The translations under genes were made by a program, and so were the position numbers. This document shows positions 1-9,146 of a stretch of DNA of 64,000 nt, in pieces; the stretch's first letter is position 1; the number at the start of each line of letters is the position of its first letter. The stretch is taken from positions 1 to 64,000 of the forward strand of contig NZ_FMWU01000027.1 in the NCBI RefSeq assembly GCF_900103195.1, read 5' to 3'. Source of the stretch: Methylobacterium sp. UNC378MF. Its GTDB lineage: Bacteria > Pseudomonadota > Alphaproteobacteria > Rhizobiales > Beijerinckiaceae. The notes under the pieces are model-generated. The model had not been told where the DNA came from, did no database searches, and worked only from the letters and a program-made list of their open reading frames with translations.

Positions 1-420
1 CTGCTCGACGCCCTGCCGCTCTCGCCCAACGGCAAGCTCGACGCCCGCGCCCTGCCGGACGGGGATGAGGCCGCGCCCGCCCCACACGTCGCCGACCCGC
101 CGCGCGGCGAGACCGAGACGCGCCTGGCCGCGCTCTGGGCCGCGGTCCTCGGCCTGCCCGAGCCCGGCGCCGTCGCCCGCTCCGACAGCTTCTTCGAGCG
201 CGGCGGCGATTCCATCCTCGTCATGAAGCTCGTCGCCGCCATCCAGGAAAGCCTGGGCCGATCTCTGCCGCTCCGCACGGTCTTCAATCATCCGACGCTG
301 GCGGGCCTCGCCGCGCAGCTCGACGGCACCGACGCCCGGCACGGGACGGCCGATCTCACCGACATGGACCGCTGGCTCGACGAGATCGAGACGTCGGCGG
401 CAGGAGCGACGCGGACATGA
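1..420 (+). CDS. Non-ribosomal peptide synthetase, C-terminal fragment (end of A domain plus carrier domain)
   Basis: Only the 3' end is in the window; the reading frame is open from base 1. The first residues contain the adenylation-domain A10 motif (SPNGKLD). A peptidyl-carrier domain follows, with the phosphopantetheine motif ERGGDSI (Ser near base 211), then a short tail. There is no condensation or thioesterase domain after the carrier, so the peptide must pass to the next protein. The stop overlaps the start of the following NRPS (ATGA at 417-420), which points to translational coupling and a shared assembly line. Which amino acid this module loads cannot be read because the A-domain core lies upstream of the window. 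Siderophore biosynthesis is inferred from the receptor gene just downstream. Confidence 0.9.
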   Translation: MLDALPLSPNGKLDARALPDGDEAAPAPHVADPPRGETETRLAALWAAVLGLPEPGAVARSDSFFERGGDSILVMKLVAAIQESLGRSLPLRTVFNHPTLAGLAAQLDGTDARHGTADLTDMDRWLDEIETSAAGATRT

Positions 421-3400
421 CCCTCCAGGCCACACAGATCGCACACCGTTTCGCCAAGCTCGCGCCGGAACAGCGCAGGATCTTCCTCGCCAAGCTCGCC
501 GAGAACGGAATCGACTTCGCCACGCTGCCGATCGTCCCGGCGGACGACCGGACCGCGCTGCCGCTCTCGGCGGCGCAGCGCGGCCTGTGGCTGACCTGGC
601 AGCGCGAACCCCGGAGTCCAGCCTACAACCTGACCGGCCTCGTCGAGATCGCGGGCGCCCTCGATCCCGACCGCCTTCAGGCTGCCGTCGACGATCTGGT
701 GCGGCGCCACGAGCCGCTGCGCACCACCTTCAGCCTGGATCCGCAGGGTGAGCCACGCCAGCGCATTCACCCGGCCGCCACGGTTCCGGTCCGGGTCCGC
801 GACGGGCTCGATGCCGGGCGCAGCGAGGCCTTCGCGCAGGCCCTGGCCCGCGCGCCGTTCGATCTGGAAGCGGGTCCCCTGCTGCGCGTCGAGCTGCACC
901 GTCTCGGGGACGGCACCGACCGGATCGTGCTCGGCCTGCACCACATTGCCGCCGACGGGCCGTCGATCCCCCTCCTGCTGCGCGACCTCGACGCCCTGTA
1001 CACGGCCCGGTCAGGGCAGGCGCAATCCGACGGGCTGCCGCCGCTGACGGTGCAATACGCGGATTACGCCCTCTGGCAGCACGGCCGCCTCGAGGCCGGG
1101 GAGGCCGAGCGCCAAGCCGCGTACTGGCGCTCGGAACTGGGCGCGTCTCCGGCCGAGACGCCGCTGCCCCTCGATCGGCCCCGTCGCGCGGAGCGCGGGG
1201 CTTCGGGCGGGATCCACGCGTTCCGGATCGCGCCCGGGGTGAGCGCGGCCCTGCGGAGCCTCGCCCGCCGCGAGGGCGCGACGCCGTTCATGGCCGCGCT
1301 GACGGGTTTCGCGCTGACGCTGACGCGCTACGGCGACGGCACGGATGTGCGCATCGGTCTGCCGCTCGCCGATCGCGCGCGACCCGAGACGCGAGGCATG
1401 GTCGGGCACCTGACGAATATCGGGGTGCTGCGGGCCCGCATCGACCCGCGGGACGGCTTCCGCGCCCATCTCCGGCAAGTCCGCGATCGGCTGCTGGCCG
1501 CCCAGGCGCATGCCGATCTGCCCTTCGACCGGATCGTCGAGGCGTCCGCAACGGAGCGCCAGCCCGGATTGCATCCGCTCTTCCAGGTCAAGGTCACCGA
1601 GCAGGCCGCACCCCGTCCCGAAGCCCGGTTCGCCAATCTGCCAATGCGGCTGCGCGGCCTCGACGGGGGCGACGTCCACTTCGACCTGAGCCTCGATCTC
1701 GTCGATTCCGCCGACGGTCTGGACGGCTGTCTCGCCTTCGCCCGCGACCTGTTCGACCCCACGACCATCGCGGACTTGGCCGCGACCTTCGCGACGCTTC
1801 TCGCCGAGGCCGTCGCCGAACCCGACCGCCCGGTCTTCGCGCTGGCGAGCCCCGTACCGGAGGCTGCTGCTCCGCCAAACTCATCCGCGCCCGACGTGCT
1901 CGTAGCGTGGCGCGCCCGTGCGGCCGAGGCGCCGGAGGCGCCTGCCCTGCGGCAGGGGGACCGCTCGTACACCCGCGCCGAACTGGACTGCGCCTCGGAT
2001 CGACTCGCCGCGCAGCTTGCCGCCCATGGGGCCGGTCCGGACACGCGGGTGGCCCTCCATCTCGGCCGCTGCCCTGACTGGGTGCTCGGCCTCCTGGCGG
2101 TCCTCAAGTCCGGCGCCGCCTACGTGCCGATCGATCCCGGCCTGCCGGCCAGCCGCCGCGCCGCACTCGTGGCCGAAAGTGCGGCGTGCCTCGTCCTGGG
2201 CGATCCGGTCCCCGGTGACCGACCCGATCGGCCGGTGATCGCCGCGCGCTTCGATCCGGCCGCCGACGCGGCGGCTCCGCCCTTCGCGGCCGCGGCGGCG
2301 CATCCCGCCTCCGCGGCCTATATCCTCTATACCTCGGGTTCCACGGGGCGGCCCAAGGGAGTCGTCGTGACCCGCGGCGGCCTCGCGCATTACGTGGCCG
2401 GGATGCTCGCGCGCGTCAGCCTACCCGCCGGCGGCCGCCTCGCAATGGTGTCGACCGTGGCGGCCGACCTGGGCAACACCGTGCTGTTCGGGGCGCTGTC
2501 CGGAGGCGCGGAACTCGATCTCCTTGACCTCGAGACCGCCCTCGATCCCGACCGCTGCGCCGCGGCTGTCGCGGGGGACGCGGCCGAGGGCCGGAGGGTC
2601 GATGCCCTGAAGATCGCGCCGAGCCATCTCGGCGCCCTGCTCCAGGCGGCCGAGCCCGCGGCCGTGCTGCCCGACAAGCTCCTCATCCTCGGCGGCGAAG
2701 CGTTGCGCTGGCCCCTGGTCGACCGGATCGCCGCGCTGAAGCCCGGCTGTCGGGTGGTCAACCATTATGGGCCCACCGAGGCGACGGTCGGTGCGCTGTG
2801 CCAGGAGGTCCTCGCGGGGGCGGGGCAACATGGCCTGGACCGTGGCCAGGAGGACGGGGCCGGCCGGTGGGCCGGCGGCGTCCCCATCGGGACGCCGCTT
2901 CCGGGCGTCCGCGCCTATGTGCTCGACGATTTCCTCACGCCGGTCCCGTCGGGCGCCACGGGAGACCTCTACCTCGGCGGACCTCAGCTCGCGCGCGGCT
3001 ATCTCGACCGGCCCGGTCTCACCGCCGAGCGGTTCGTCCCGAATCCGTTCGCGGGCCCCGGGGAGCGCCTCTATCGGACCGGCGACCGGGTCCGGCGGCT
3101 CCGCGACGGCAGCCTCGCCTTCGTGGGACGGTCCGACGACCAGGTAAAGATTCGGGGTCATCGGGTCGAACCCGGCGAAGCGGCCGCGGCCCTGCGCGGC
3201 CTTCCGGGTGTGCGCGATGCCGCAATCATCGCGCTCGCCGAGCCAGACGGTGATGGGAATGACGGCCTGCGCCTGGCCGGCTACGTCGTGGCCGATCCGG
3301 ACCTCGACCTCTCCGCACTCGCCGCGCAACTCGCCGCGCGGCTGCCGGCGGCTCTGGTGCCGACGAGCCTGACCCGGCTCGACGCGCTGCCGCTGACCCC

Positions 3401-4523
3401 CAACGGCAAGCTCAACCGGCGTGCTTTGGTATCCCTTGCTGTGGGGCGCGGAACGGATGGGAAGGATCCGCCCCGGACAGGCACGGAACGGGTACTCGCC
3501 GCTCTCTGGGCCGATCTCCTCGGCCTGGATACGGAGGCGATCGGCCGCAACGACGCGTTCGCGGACCTCGGCGGCGACTCGATCCTCAGCCTGAAGATGC
3601 TCGCCCGCATCCGCCGGCACGGCATCGAGGGGGGCAGGACGCTCACGCTCGCCCAGATCCTGGGCGCGAAGAGCTTGGCCGACCTCGCCGAACGCGTCGC
3701 ACCGGCGGCTTCGCGCGGACCGGAGGTCGTGCATCTTCGCAGCGCGGGCTCGCGGAGCCCGCTCTATTGCATCCCCGGATTGATCGCCAACGCGACCGAG
3801 TTCGCCGACCTCGCCGCGCATCTCGGTCCGGAGCGGCCGGTCCACGGCTTCGTGAGCCACGTCTACACGGAGGCGCGCTGGCAGGGATTCGACGTGGCCG
3901 CGCTGAGCGGCGCCTACGCGGACTTCATCGCCGCGCACACCCCGGGCGGCCGCTGCGCGCTGGTCGGCTGGTCGTCCGGCGGCGATCTTGCCTTCGAGAC
4001 CGCGCGCCGCCTCGATGGACGCGTGCGCGTCGACTTCCTCGGGCTCGTGGACGTGTTCGAGTCGGTGCATCTCGCCGCGTCCCGGGTCCTGGACGCGGAC
4101 GAGCGGGCGCTGGCCGCGCAGCGCCTCGCGGGCTGGCTCGGCGGCTCACGGATGGCCGAGCAATGGCAGGGGCTGATCGCCCGCATGGATACGTCCGAGC
4201 GGGAGGCGCTCGATGCCTATCTCGTCGACAACCCGGACTTGCCGTCGGACGGACCCGACCTGACGGCGCGCGAGTTAGAGTTGTGGGCCCTCCTGGACAA
4301 GCGCGTGCAGGCCAAGCGTCACGCCTTCGCGCCGCTGGCGCGGCCCGTGCACGTCTTTCAGGCCGCGGATTCGTTGACGCGAACGGAGCGCCTGCGCGAC
4401 TGGAGCAAGCTCGCGCCGGTCGCCGCCCTGGAGATCATCCCCGGCGCGCGACACCTCGATATCCTGCAGAGCACCGCGTTCCAGGAGGCGATCGCCCAAG
4501 CCCTCGACGCAGCCGGCGCCTGA
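417..4523 (+). CDS. Terminal NRPS module, C-A-PCP-TE (siderophore-type, predicted aspartate loading)
   Basis: A 1,368-aa protein with one complete terminal elongation module. The condensation domain carries HHIAADG (about residues 175-181). The adenylation domain has A3 YTSGSTGRPKG near 638 and core YGPTEATVG. The carrier domain has GGDSI with its Ser near 1055. A type I thioesterase follows, with GWSSGG (nucleophile Ser near 1186) and a late His in GARHLDIL. The TE implies that this protein releases the finished peptide by hydrolysis or cyclisation. Aligning by eye to GrsA, the ten specificity residues read D-L-T-K-I-G-H-V-G-K, close to published aspartate codes (DLTKxGHxGK); this is inference. 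Asp or hydroxy-Asp is a common iron ligand in siderophores. It overlaps the preceding NRPS gene by four bases and is followed by a convergent TonB receptor gene. Confidence 0.93.
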   Translation: MTLQATQIAHRFAKLAPEQRRIFLAKLAENGIDFATLPIVPADDRTALPLSAAQRGLWLTWQREPRSPAYNLTGLVEIAGALDPDRLQAAVDDLVRRHEPLRTTFSLDPQGEPRQRIHPAATVPVRVRDGLDAGRSEAFAQALARAPFDLEAGPLLRVELHRLGDGTDRIVLGLHHIAADGPSIPLLLRDLDALYTARSGQAQSDGLPPLTVQYADYALWQHGRLEAGEAERQAAYWRSELGASPAETPLPLDRPRRAERGASGGIHAFRIAPGVSAALRSLARREGATPFMAALTGFALTLTRYGDGTDVRIGLPLADRARPETRGMVGHLTNIGVLRARIDPRDGFRAHLRQVRDRLLAAQAHADLPFDRIVEASATERQPGLHPLFQVKVTEQAAPRPEARFANLPMRLRGLDGGDVHFDLSLDLVDSADGLDGCLAFARDLFDPTTIADLAATFATLLAEAVAEPDRPVFALASPVPEAAAPPNSSAPDVLVAWRARAAEAPEAPALRQGDRSYTRAELDCASDRLAAQLAAHGAGPDTRVALHLGRCPDWVLGLLAVLKSGAAYVPIDPGLPASRRAALVAESAACLVLGDPVPGDRPDRPVIAARFDPAADAAAPPFAAAAAHPASAAYILYTSGSTGRPKGVVVTRGGLAHYVAGMLARVSLPAGGRLAMVSTVAADLGNTVLFGALSGGAELDLLDLETALDPDRCAAAVAGDAAEGRRVDALKIAPSHLGALLQAAEPAAVLPDKLLILGGEALRWPLVDRIAALKPGCRVVNHYGPTEATVGALCQEVLAGAGQHGLDRGQEDGAGRWAGGVPIGTPLPGVRAYVLDDFLTPVPSGATGDLYLGGPQLARGYLDRPGLTAERFVPNPFAGPGERLYRTGDRVRRLRDGSLAFVGRSDDQVKIRGHRVEPGEAAAALRGLPGVRDAAIIALAEPDGDGNDGLRLAGYVVADPDLDLSALAAQLAARLPAALVPTSLTRLDALPLTPNGKLNRRALVSLAVGRGTDGKDPPRTGTERVLAALWADLLGLDTEAIGRNDAFADLGGDSILSLKMLARIRRHGIEGGRTLTLAQILGAKSLADLAERVAPAASRGPEVVHLRSAGSRSPLYCIPGLIANATEFADLAAHLGPERPVHGFVSHVYTEARWQGFDVAALSGAYADFIAAHTPGGRCALVGWSSGGDLAFETARRLDGRVRVDFLGLVDVFESVHLAASRVLDADERALAAQRLAGWLGGSRMAEQWQGLIARMDTSEREALDAYLVDNPDLPSDGPDLTARELELWALLDKRVQAKRHAFAPLARPVHVFQAADSLTRTERLRDWSKLAPVAALEIIPGARHLDILQSTAFQEAIAQALDAAGA

Positions 4524-4850
4524 CCCGAGCGCGGGCCTTCCGAGAGAGGGCCGCTGCCGATTCCGTTGAGACGGCGGCTCCGCAGCTGCGTTCGGCGGGG
4601 TCTGATTCTCGCATGCGGACGTGGTGCGTCGCGCGTGAGAACGGTCAGCGACGGCTCGCTGGTTCATGGCCGTTGATCTGCGCCGTCATCGGATCCGGGG
4701 CGACGGCGAGCCCGGGCCTGATCGCCGCCGTCCGTGCATGGCCTGGGCGCGGCGGCCCAAAGGCGCGCGGCTACGCGCCCGCCTTGGGCGTCGGCCTGAA
4801 GCGCGAAGCGCGCTCCGTGTCCTGAGCGGGTGCGGAAGCCGGCGAACCGC
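4524..4850. other. Intergenic region between convergent NRPS and receptor genes
   Basis: About 330 bases between two convergent genes. I see no convincing gene and no strong hairpin with a T-run. Open frames here have no family resemblance and look like GC-driven chance frames. Confidence 0.5.
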
Positions 4851-7073
4851 TCACCACCGGTATGAGAGCGTGCCGAACACGTTGCGCGGCTCACTGTACC
4901 GGCAGCCGTTCACCCCGACGCAGGTGACGTAGGAATGGTCGAGGACATTCCGGGCATTGATCTGGGCGCGCCATCCCTTCAGGCTCGGGTCGGCGACGCC
5001 GAAATCGTAGAGCGCGACGAGGTCGAACAGCGTGGCCGCGCGCGTGTCGAAGGTCGCGCCCGAGATGTTCGAGCTGCCGACATAGCGCACGCCGCCGCCG
5101 AGCCGCAGGCCCGGAATGCCGAACGTGCCCATGTCGTAGGTGCCGAACAGGCCGGCCTGGTTGTAGGGTACGAGGTCGATGCGCTGGTTCAGGTTCGCCG
5201 CCACCGTCGTCCGCGTCTGCCGGGCATCGGTGTAGGAATAGGATGCGACCGCCTCCAGGGGTCCGAAATTCGTCCGGGCCTCGGCCTCGAAGCCTTGGGA
5301 GCGCACCTGCCCGGCCTGCGTGCTGAAGACCGGGTTGACCGGATCCGGCACCAGCGCGTTCGTCTGGTTGATCCGGTAGAACGCGGCGCTGAGCAGGGTG
5401 TCGGCCCCCGGCACCTCCCAGCGCAGGCCGCCCTCGTATTGCTCGCCCAGCGACGGCTGGAAGGGGTTGCCGTTCCGGTCGGTGACCGCGAAGGTCTGGA
5501 AGGACTGGCTGTAGGAGACGTAGGGCGCCAGCCCGTAATCGCCCAGATAGAGGAGGCCGAGCCGCCCGCTGAAGGCGCTGTCGTTCTGATCGAGCCGCGC
5601 GCCGGTGCGGTAGGTGAGGATCTGCGTGCGCGCGAAGTCCTGACGGCCGCCGGCCAGGAAGACGAAGCGATCGAACCTGACCTGATCCTGCGCGTAGATG
5701 CCGACTTGCTCGAGCAGGCTCTTCGACCCAGTGTTGATCGCGTAATTGATCCTCGGGTAGGTGAGGCCGTAGACTGGGGCATATACGTTGAGGTTGCCGA
5801 CGGTGCCGTTGGTATACCGCTCCGAATTCAGGAAGCTGCGGTAGTAGTCGATGCCGGTCAGCAGGGTGTGGGCGGTCGGGCCGATGACGAACTTCGTCTC
5901 GAGCGAGGTGTCCGACGCCACGCCCGTCGCGTTCTCGTTGCGCATGCTGATGCCGCGCGTCGCGACCTGCCGGTTCGCCAGCAGCCCGTTCGGAGTCAGG
6001 TAGTCCCAGTCGACCCCGGACTGGAAGTAGCGCAGGGCGTGGCGCAGCCGGACCGAATCCGAGAAGGCGTGGTCGATCTGGTAGCCGATCGCGCCCGATC
6101 GGGAATCGTACCGGTCGAAGGCGGGCTCGCCGTAGAACCGGTCGATGGCGAACCGAGGGAATTGTCCGTTGGGCAGCAGCGTGCCGACCGCCGGGAGCGG
6201 CGGCGGGAAGCGCGTGTGGATCTCCTGATAATAGCCGAGCAGCGTGACCGAGGTCGCCGTTGACGGTCGCCACGTGATCGCGGGCGCGATGTAGCGCTTG
6301 TCGTCGGGCGTGAAGGCGAGATAGCTGTCGCTGTTGCGGATCAGCCCGGTGAGCCGGTACGACCACGTGCCGTCATCCGTGAGCGGCCCGGTGAAATCGC
6401 CCGACACTTCCTTGCGGTTGTACTGACCGAAGGTGACGTTCATCTCGTTGAACGGCGTCTGAAGCGGATGCTTGCTGACGGCGTTGACGATGCCGCCGGG
6501 CGAGAGCTGGCCGTACAGGATCGAGGCCGCGCCCTTGAGGACTTCGAGGCGCTCCAGCCCGTAGGGCTCCTGCGTCCCGTCATAGACGCCCGATTGCAGC
6601 TTCAGACCGTCGCGCAGCAGCCCCGCATTGCCGGTTTCGACGGGAAAGCCGCGGATCGTGAAGCCGTCGGAAACCTTGGCGAAGCCACCCACGGCCTGGC
6701 TGCTCAGGCCGGGCGTGTAGGCCAGGGCCTCGGCCAGCGTCGTGGCACCTTCATCGCGGATTTGACGGGCGCCGACGACGTTGATCGTCTGCGGCGTTTC
6801 GAGGATCGGGGTGTCCGTCTTCGTACCGGACGCGCTCGCCTTGGCGACGTAACCGTTGACCGGCCCGGTCGCCGTGCTGGGCGAAGGTCTGCCCTGCCCG
6901 ACCACCTGGATCTCGTCGAGGGTGACAGACGTCTCGCCCCCGCTCAGAGGCTGTGCGGCCAGTTCGTCGGCCGGCAGCGAGAAGCCGACGGCAGCGGACA
7001 GCAAGAGCGGCCCCCAATACAGAGTGCGCCTCTGTGGTCGATCGGAATAGGCGGAAGCGATCTCGACGCACAT
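4851..7073 (-). CDS. TonB-dependent siderophore receptor (FhuA/FpvA-like)
   Basis: A 740-aa outer-membrane receptor that would import a ferric siderophore using TonB energy. An N-terminal signal region (SAAVGFSLPADELAAQ) is followed by a TonB-box-like stretch (VTLDEIQVVG). The plug domain has ETPQTINVV and the motifs FTIRGF and LEVLKGAASILYGQ near residues 150-190. A long beta-barrel ends in the typical aromatic-terminated GTLSYRW. A cysteine pair (CVGVNGC) lies close to the C-terminus, as in the other two receptors in this window. It converges on the NRPS genes, so it is a good candidate for the cognate uptake receptor of that siderophore. Upstream AT-rich DNA probably holds its promoter. 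Confidence 0.93.
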   Translation of the reverse strand: MCVEIASAYSDRPQRRTLYWGPLLLSAAVGFSLPADELAAQPLSGGETSVTLDEIQVVGQGRPSPSTATGPVNGYVAKASASGTKTDTPILETPQTINVVGARQIRDEGATTLAEALAYTPGLSSQAVGGFAKVSDGFTIRGFPVETGNAGLLRDGLKLQSGVYDGTQEPYGLERLEVLKGAASILYGQLSPGGIVNAVSKHPLQTPFNEMNVTFGQYNRKEVSGDFTGPLTDDGTWSYRLTGLIRNSDSYLAFTPDDKRYIAPAITWRPSTATSVTLLGYYQEIHTRFPPPLPAVGTLLPNGQFPRFAIDRFYGEPAFDRYDSRSGAIGYQIDHAFSDSVRLRHALRYFQSGVDWDYLTPNGLLANRQVATRGISMRNENATGVASDTSLETKFVIGPTAHTLLTGIDYYRSFLNSERYTNGTVGNLNVYAPVYGLTYPRINYAINTGSKSLLEQVGIYAQDQVRFDRFVFLAGGRQDFARTQILTYRTGARLDQNDSAFSGRLGLLYLGDYGLAPYVSYSQSFQTFAVTDRNGNPFQPSLGEQYEGGLRWEVPGADTLLSAAFYRINQTNALVPDPVNPVFSTQAGQVRSQGFEAEARTNFGPLEAVASYSYTDARQTRTTVAANLNQRIDLVPYNQAGLFGTYDMGTFGIPGLRLGGGVRYVGSSNISGATFDTRAATLFDLVALYDFGVADPSLKGWRAQINARNVLDHSYVTCVGVNGCRYSEPRNVFGTLSYRW

Positions 7074-7598
7074 GCAGTGAACTCTTGGGCGCTGCAGCCG
7101 CCGCGATCGGATTCGGCTGCGAGGCTTCCATCTGCGGGGTGGCGACTTACGAACGCAATAGGTTGCAGCGGCGTGCGAGCCTATAAGATCAGTTCAGTTG
7201 CAGATGAGCGACAATATCAATATGTAATAATTCTAATTTGCCAGATTTTCCCGGGTCTCACCCTCGCACCGCGACAAGAAAAATGGACCTGAAAAGCATT
7301 GCGCACAACCGCAAGATTGCGCGTTGCTGTCGCTCGCACGAGGATCGAAGACTGAAATGACCCCACCTCATGGCGCGTCGAAGGAGGCCTGCGACGCGGG
7401 CGAGAACGCCTCAGCGCAGGCGGCAACGGTCCGCCCCACCTTGGGCCTCCCGTAGAGACGCGCGATGATTGTGCCGTGGATGCTGCGCCACGAGCGGGCC
7501 TCTCCGACCGCAGTCGTGCCGATTGCGATCGACCTGCCGGCCGACGAGAGCGGCGGAAGACGCGTCGGCGTGCCCTCGCTCGGCCCGGGGCTCGCTCC
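7074..7598. other. Upstream region of the receptor gene, with AT-rich patch
   Basis: No recognisable gene. An AT-rich patch at about 7205-7250 stands out from the GC-rich surroundings. It contains TATGTAA-TAA-TTCTAAT at 7221-7237, which matches 10 of 14 fixed positions of the Irr/ICE consensus as I recall it (TTTAGAA-N3-TTCTAAA). It lies about 150 bases upstream of the receptor start, so it is a plausible but weak iron-regulatory site. The remainder up to 7598 holds only chance frames. Confidence 0.35.
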
Positions 7599-7886
7599 TC
7601 AGATCGCCCAGTCCGCCGCCAACGCCGCGGCCGCGTATCGGGCGCGGGCGGCGGCGTCGCGCGGGAGGCCGGCGCGCTCACACCACGCCGTGAAGATCTC
7701 CGGCTCGATCGGCACGCGAACGACCTCGACGCCGCTGCGCTGCACCTCCCGCTCCATCTGCTCGGTGGCGACGCGCCAGGTCTCGTATTCCGGCGGCAGC
7801 TTGGCACCGTCCGCGAGACAAGCGCGCAACGCTTGATAATGCTCCGGGGGGTACCAGGGCAGGCCGACGCGGCGGGGACGGTCCAT
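7599..7886 (-). CDS. Small conserved-type hypothetical protein (95 aa)
   Basis: The protein starts MDRPRRVGLPWYPPEHY and reads as a compact soluble domain rich in Glu/Arg helices (LPPEYETWRVATEQMERE). I chose the start at 7886 because a GAAGAG ribosome-binding site lies just upstream; an alternative in-frame start exists at 7916. I do not recognise a family with certainty. It lies immediately downstream of the decayed amidohydrolase on the same strand and could once have been co-transcribed with it. Codon choice in this frame (third-position G/C) looks like real coding sequence. Confidence 0.6.
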   Translation of the reverse strand: MDRPRRVGLPWYPPEHYQALRACLADGAKLPPEYETWRVATEQMEREVQRSGVEVVRVPIEPEIFTAWCERAGLPRDAAARARYAAAALAADWAI

Positions 7887-8029
7887 CAGAACTCTTCGAA
7901 CGGTCACGCTGAACAACCATCAACGGCCAGAGGCGGCCTCTGGTTCGACGGGCGTTGGCAGCGCGGCGCCCGTCGGTGCGCAAGCCCGGGCCCTGTTGAG
8001 GAGAAGTCGTGCGTCCGGCGGACCCGAAC

Positions 8030-8449
8030 GGGATCGCCGCCCACGGCCCAGAGGTTGTGACCGTTGATGGCAAAAAGGGCCGGCCCGGCAGGATGGCGGC
8101 GAGTTCGGCCCGATTGCCTCCCGGCGGAAACATGTCGACGCACCGGCCGAAGCCGCGGATCGGTCCGGTCGGATGCACGATGGCGTTGCCGCGCATCGCG
8201 ACCGCGTCGGCCCAGGGTGCAGGCCCCGCCATGGTTCAGACGGGACCATTGTGGAACACGACGTCGGCCGGCGCCGCGGCTGCCGGAATGCTCCTGCCCT
8301 GGTCGGCACGAGTCCGTCGGCAGCAAGTCCAACGGCAGGGCCGTCGCGGTTCTGGCCGCGCCCGACCGCAGCACGGACCGGCGATCGAAACCCTCCTCCG
8401 CTCCCGAATTCTTGGAAATGGGGCACCCAATCGCACGCGCTTTACACAC
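8030..8449 (-). pseudogene. Decayed Tat-secreted YtcJ-like amidohydrolase (N-terminal remnant)
   Basis: Family features are split between reading frames on the minus strand. A Tat-like signal DRRSVLRSGAA is encoded near 8385-8352. The typical start of the amidohydrolase-3/YtcJ family, ADVVFHNGPV, follows in another frame near 8265-8239. There a TGA stop sits where the family has Trp (HNGPV-stop-TMAGPAPWADAVA). Further on, GPALFAINGHNLWAV (compare the family pattern of xVFLxxxDGHxxWVN) appears in the first frame again. The metal-ligand barrel and the C-terminal two-thirds are missing. At least two frameshifts, one in-frame stop and a large 3' deletion make this a clear pseudogene. Limits are approximate. 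The intact family hydrolyses amide-type bonds in small molecules, but no current function is expected. Confidence 0.7.
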
Positions 8450-8852
8450 AAGCCCCGGAAAAACAGCATTTTATCGGCAAAAATTGTTTTTATTGTTTCA
8501 GAGATTTTGCTGAGCTTTCTTAGCGATTAGCCAATGCTTGACCGGCTAGCTTTCCACCGGCCGATCATGACGTTCAGCCTGAACCGACCGAATCGGCGGC
8601 GAGGTTGGCATACGCGCTCAGACCAGAGCGCGACGACATCAGCGTTTAACCGAGGCGCGAAGGGCGTCACGAGCGATCCGCGCACGCGCGCCCGCCGACC
8701 CACTGGAATTTCTGCGCGAAATCGAAACAGTATCAGTCAGCCAGATTGTGGTGGCTCGTAGAGTCGGCCTGATCAAATCTGGGCACCAAGGGCACCGGCC
8801 AATGACGGATGCCGCCGCAACGTTTCACGCGCTCACGACGACGGGAGGTACC
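8450..8852. other. Intergenic region with AT-rich segment
   Basis: About 400 bases without a supportable gene. Bases 8436-8540 are markedly AT-rich (runs of A and T around 8460-8520), probably the promoter of the broken amidohydrolase on the minus strand. The rest, up to the ribosome-binding site at 8843-8849, shows nothing recognisable. Confidence 0.4.
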
Positions 8853-9125
8853 ATGACCCGAATCCGCTTTCGCCCCGTAGGCTTGGCCCTGCTGAGTCTG
8901 GCCGTTCCCGCCGCGCTCGCGGCACAGCCCCTGGCGCCCGACCAGACCGGCACCGGCGGCGGCCCGGCCTCGACGATCACGGCGCCGAACACCAACAGCC
9001 TCGGCGTCACCAAGCCGCCCGGTACGTCGCTGGGCCCGGGCGAAGTACCGCCGCCCGCCGTGCAGCAGCGTGAGCGCGCCCGGCTCAACAAGATCGAGAA
9101 CAGCATCTGCAACGGCTGCAACTGA
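8853..9125 (+). CDS. Small secreted protein of unknown function (90 aa)
   Basis: Starts MTRIRFRPVGLALLSLAVP, a clear Sec signal peptide with predicted cleavage after AALAAQ. The mature part of about 65 residues is low-complexity, rich in Gly, Pro, Thr and Asn, and ends with ENSICNGCN, which contains a CNGC pair. The start is set by a strong ribosome-binding site, GGGAGGT at 8843-8849; a longer in-frame start at 8748 lacks one and would bury the signal peptide. It is probably periplasmic. No known domain is recognised. The terminal cysteines could form a disulfide or bind metal; that is speculation. It converges on the MarR-GNAT gene. Confidence 0.7.
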   Translation: MTRIRFRPVGLALLSLAVPAALAAQPLAPDQTGTGGGPASTITAPNTNSLGVTKPPGTSLGPGEVPPPAVQQRERARLNKIENSICNGCN

Positions 9126-9146
9126 GCGCGGCCAAGGCGGACAACG

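Noticed and set aside
2421..4070. Long antisense frame (549 aa) opposite the NRPS
   Set aside because: High GC keeps antisense frames open; the NRPS on the plus strand has continuous family motifs and the antisense frame has none.
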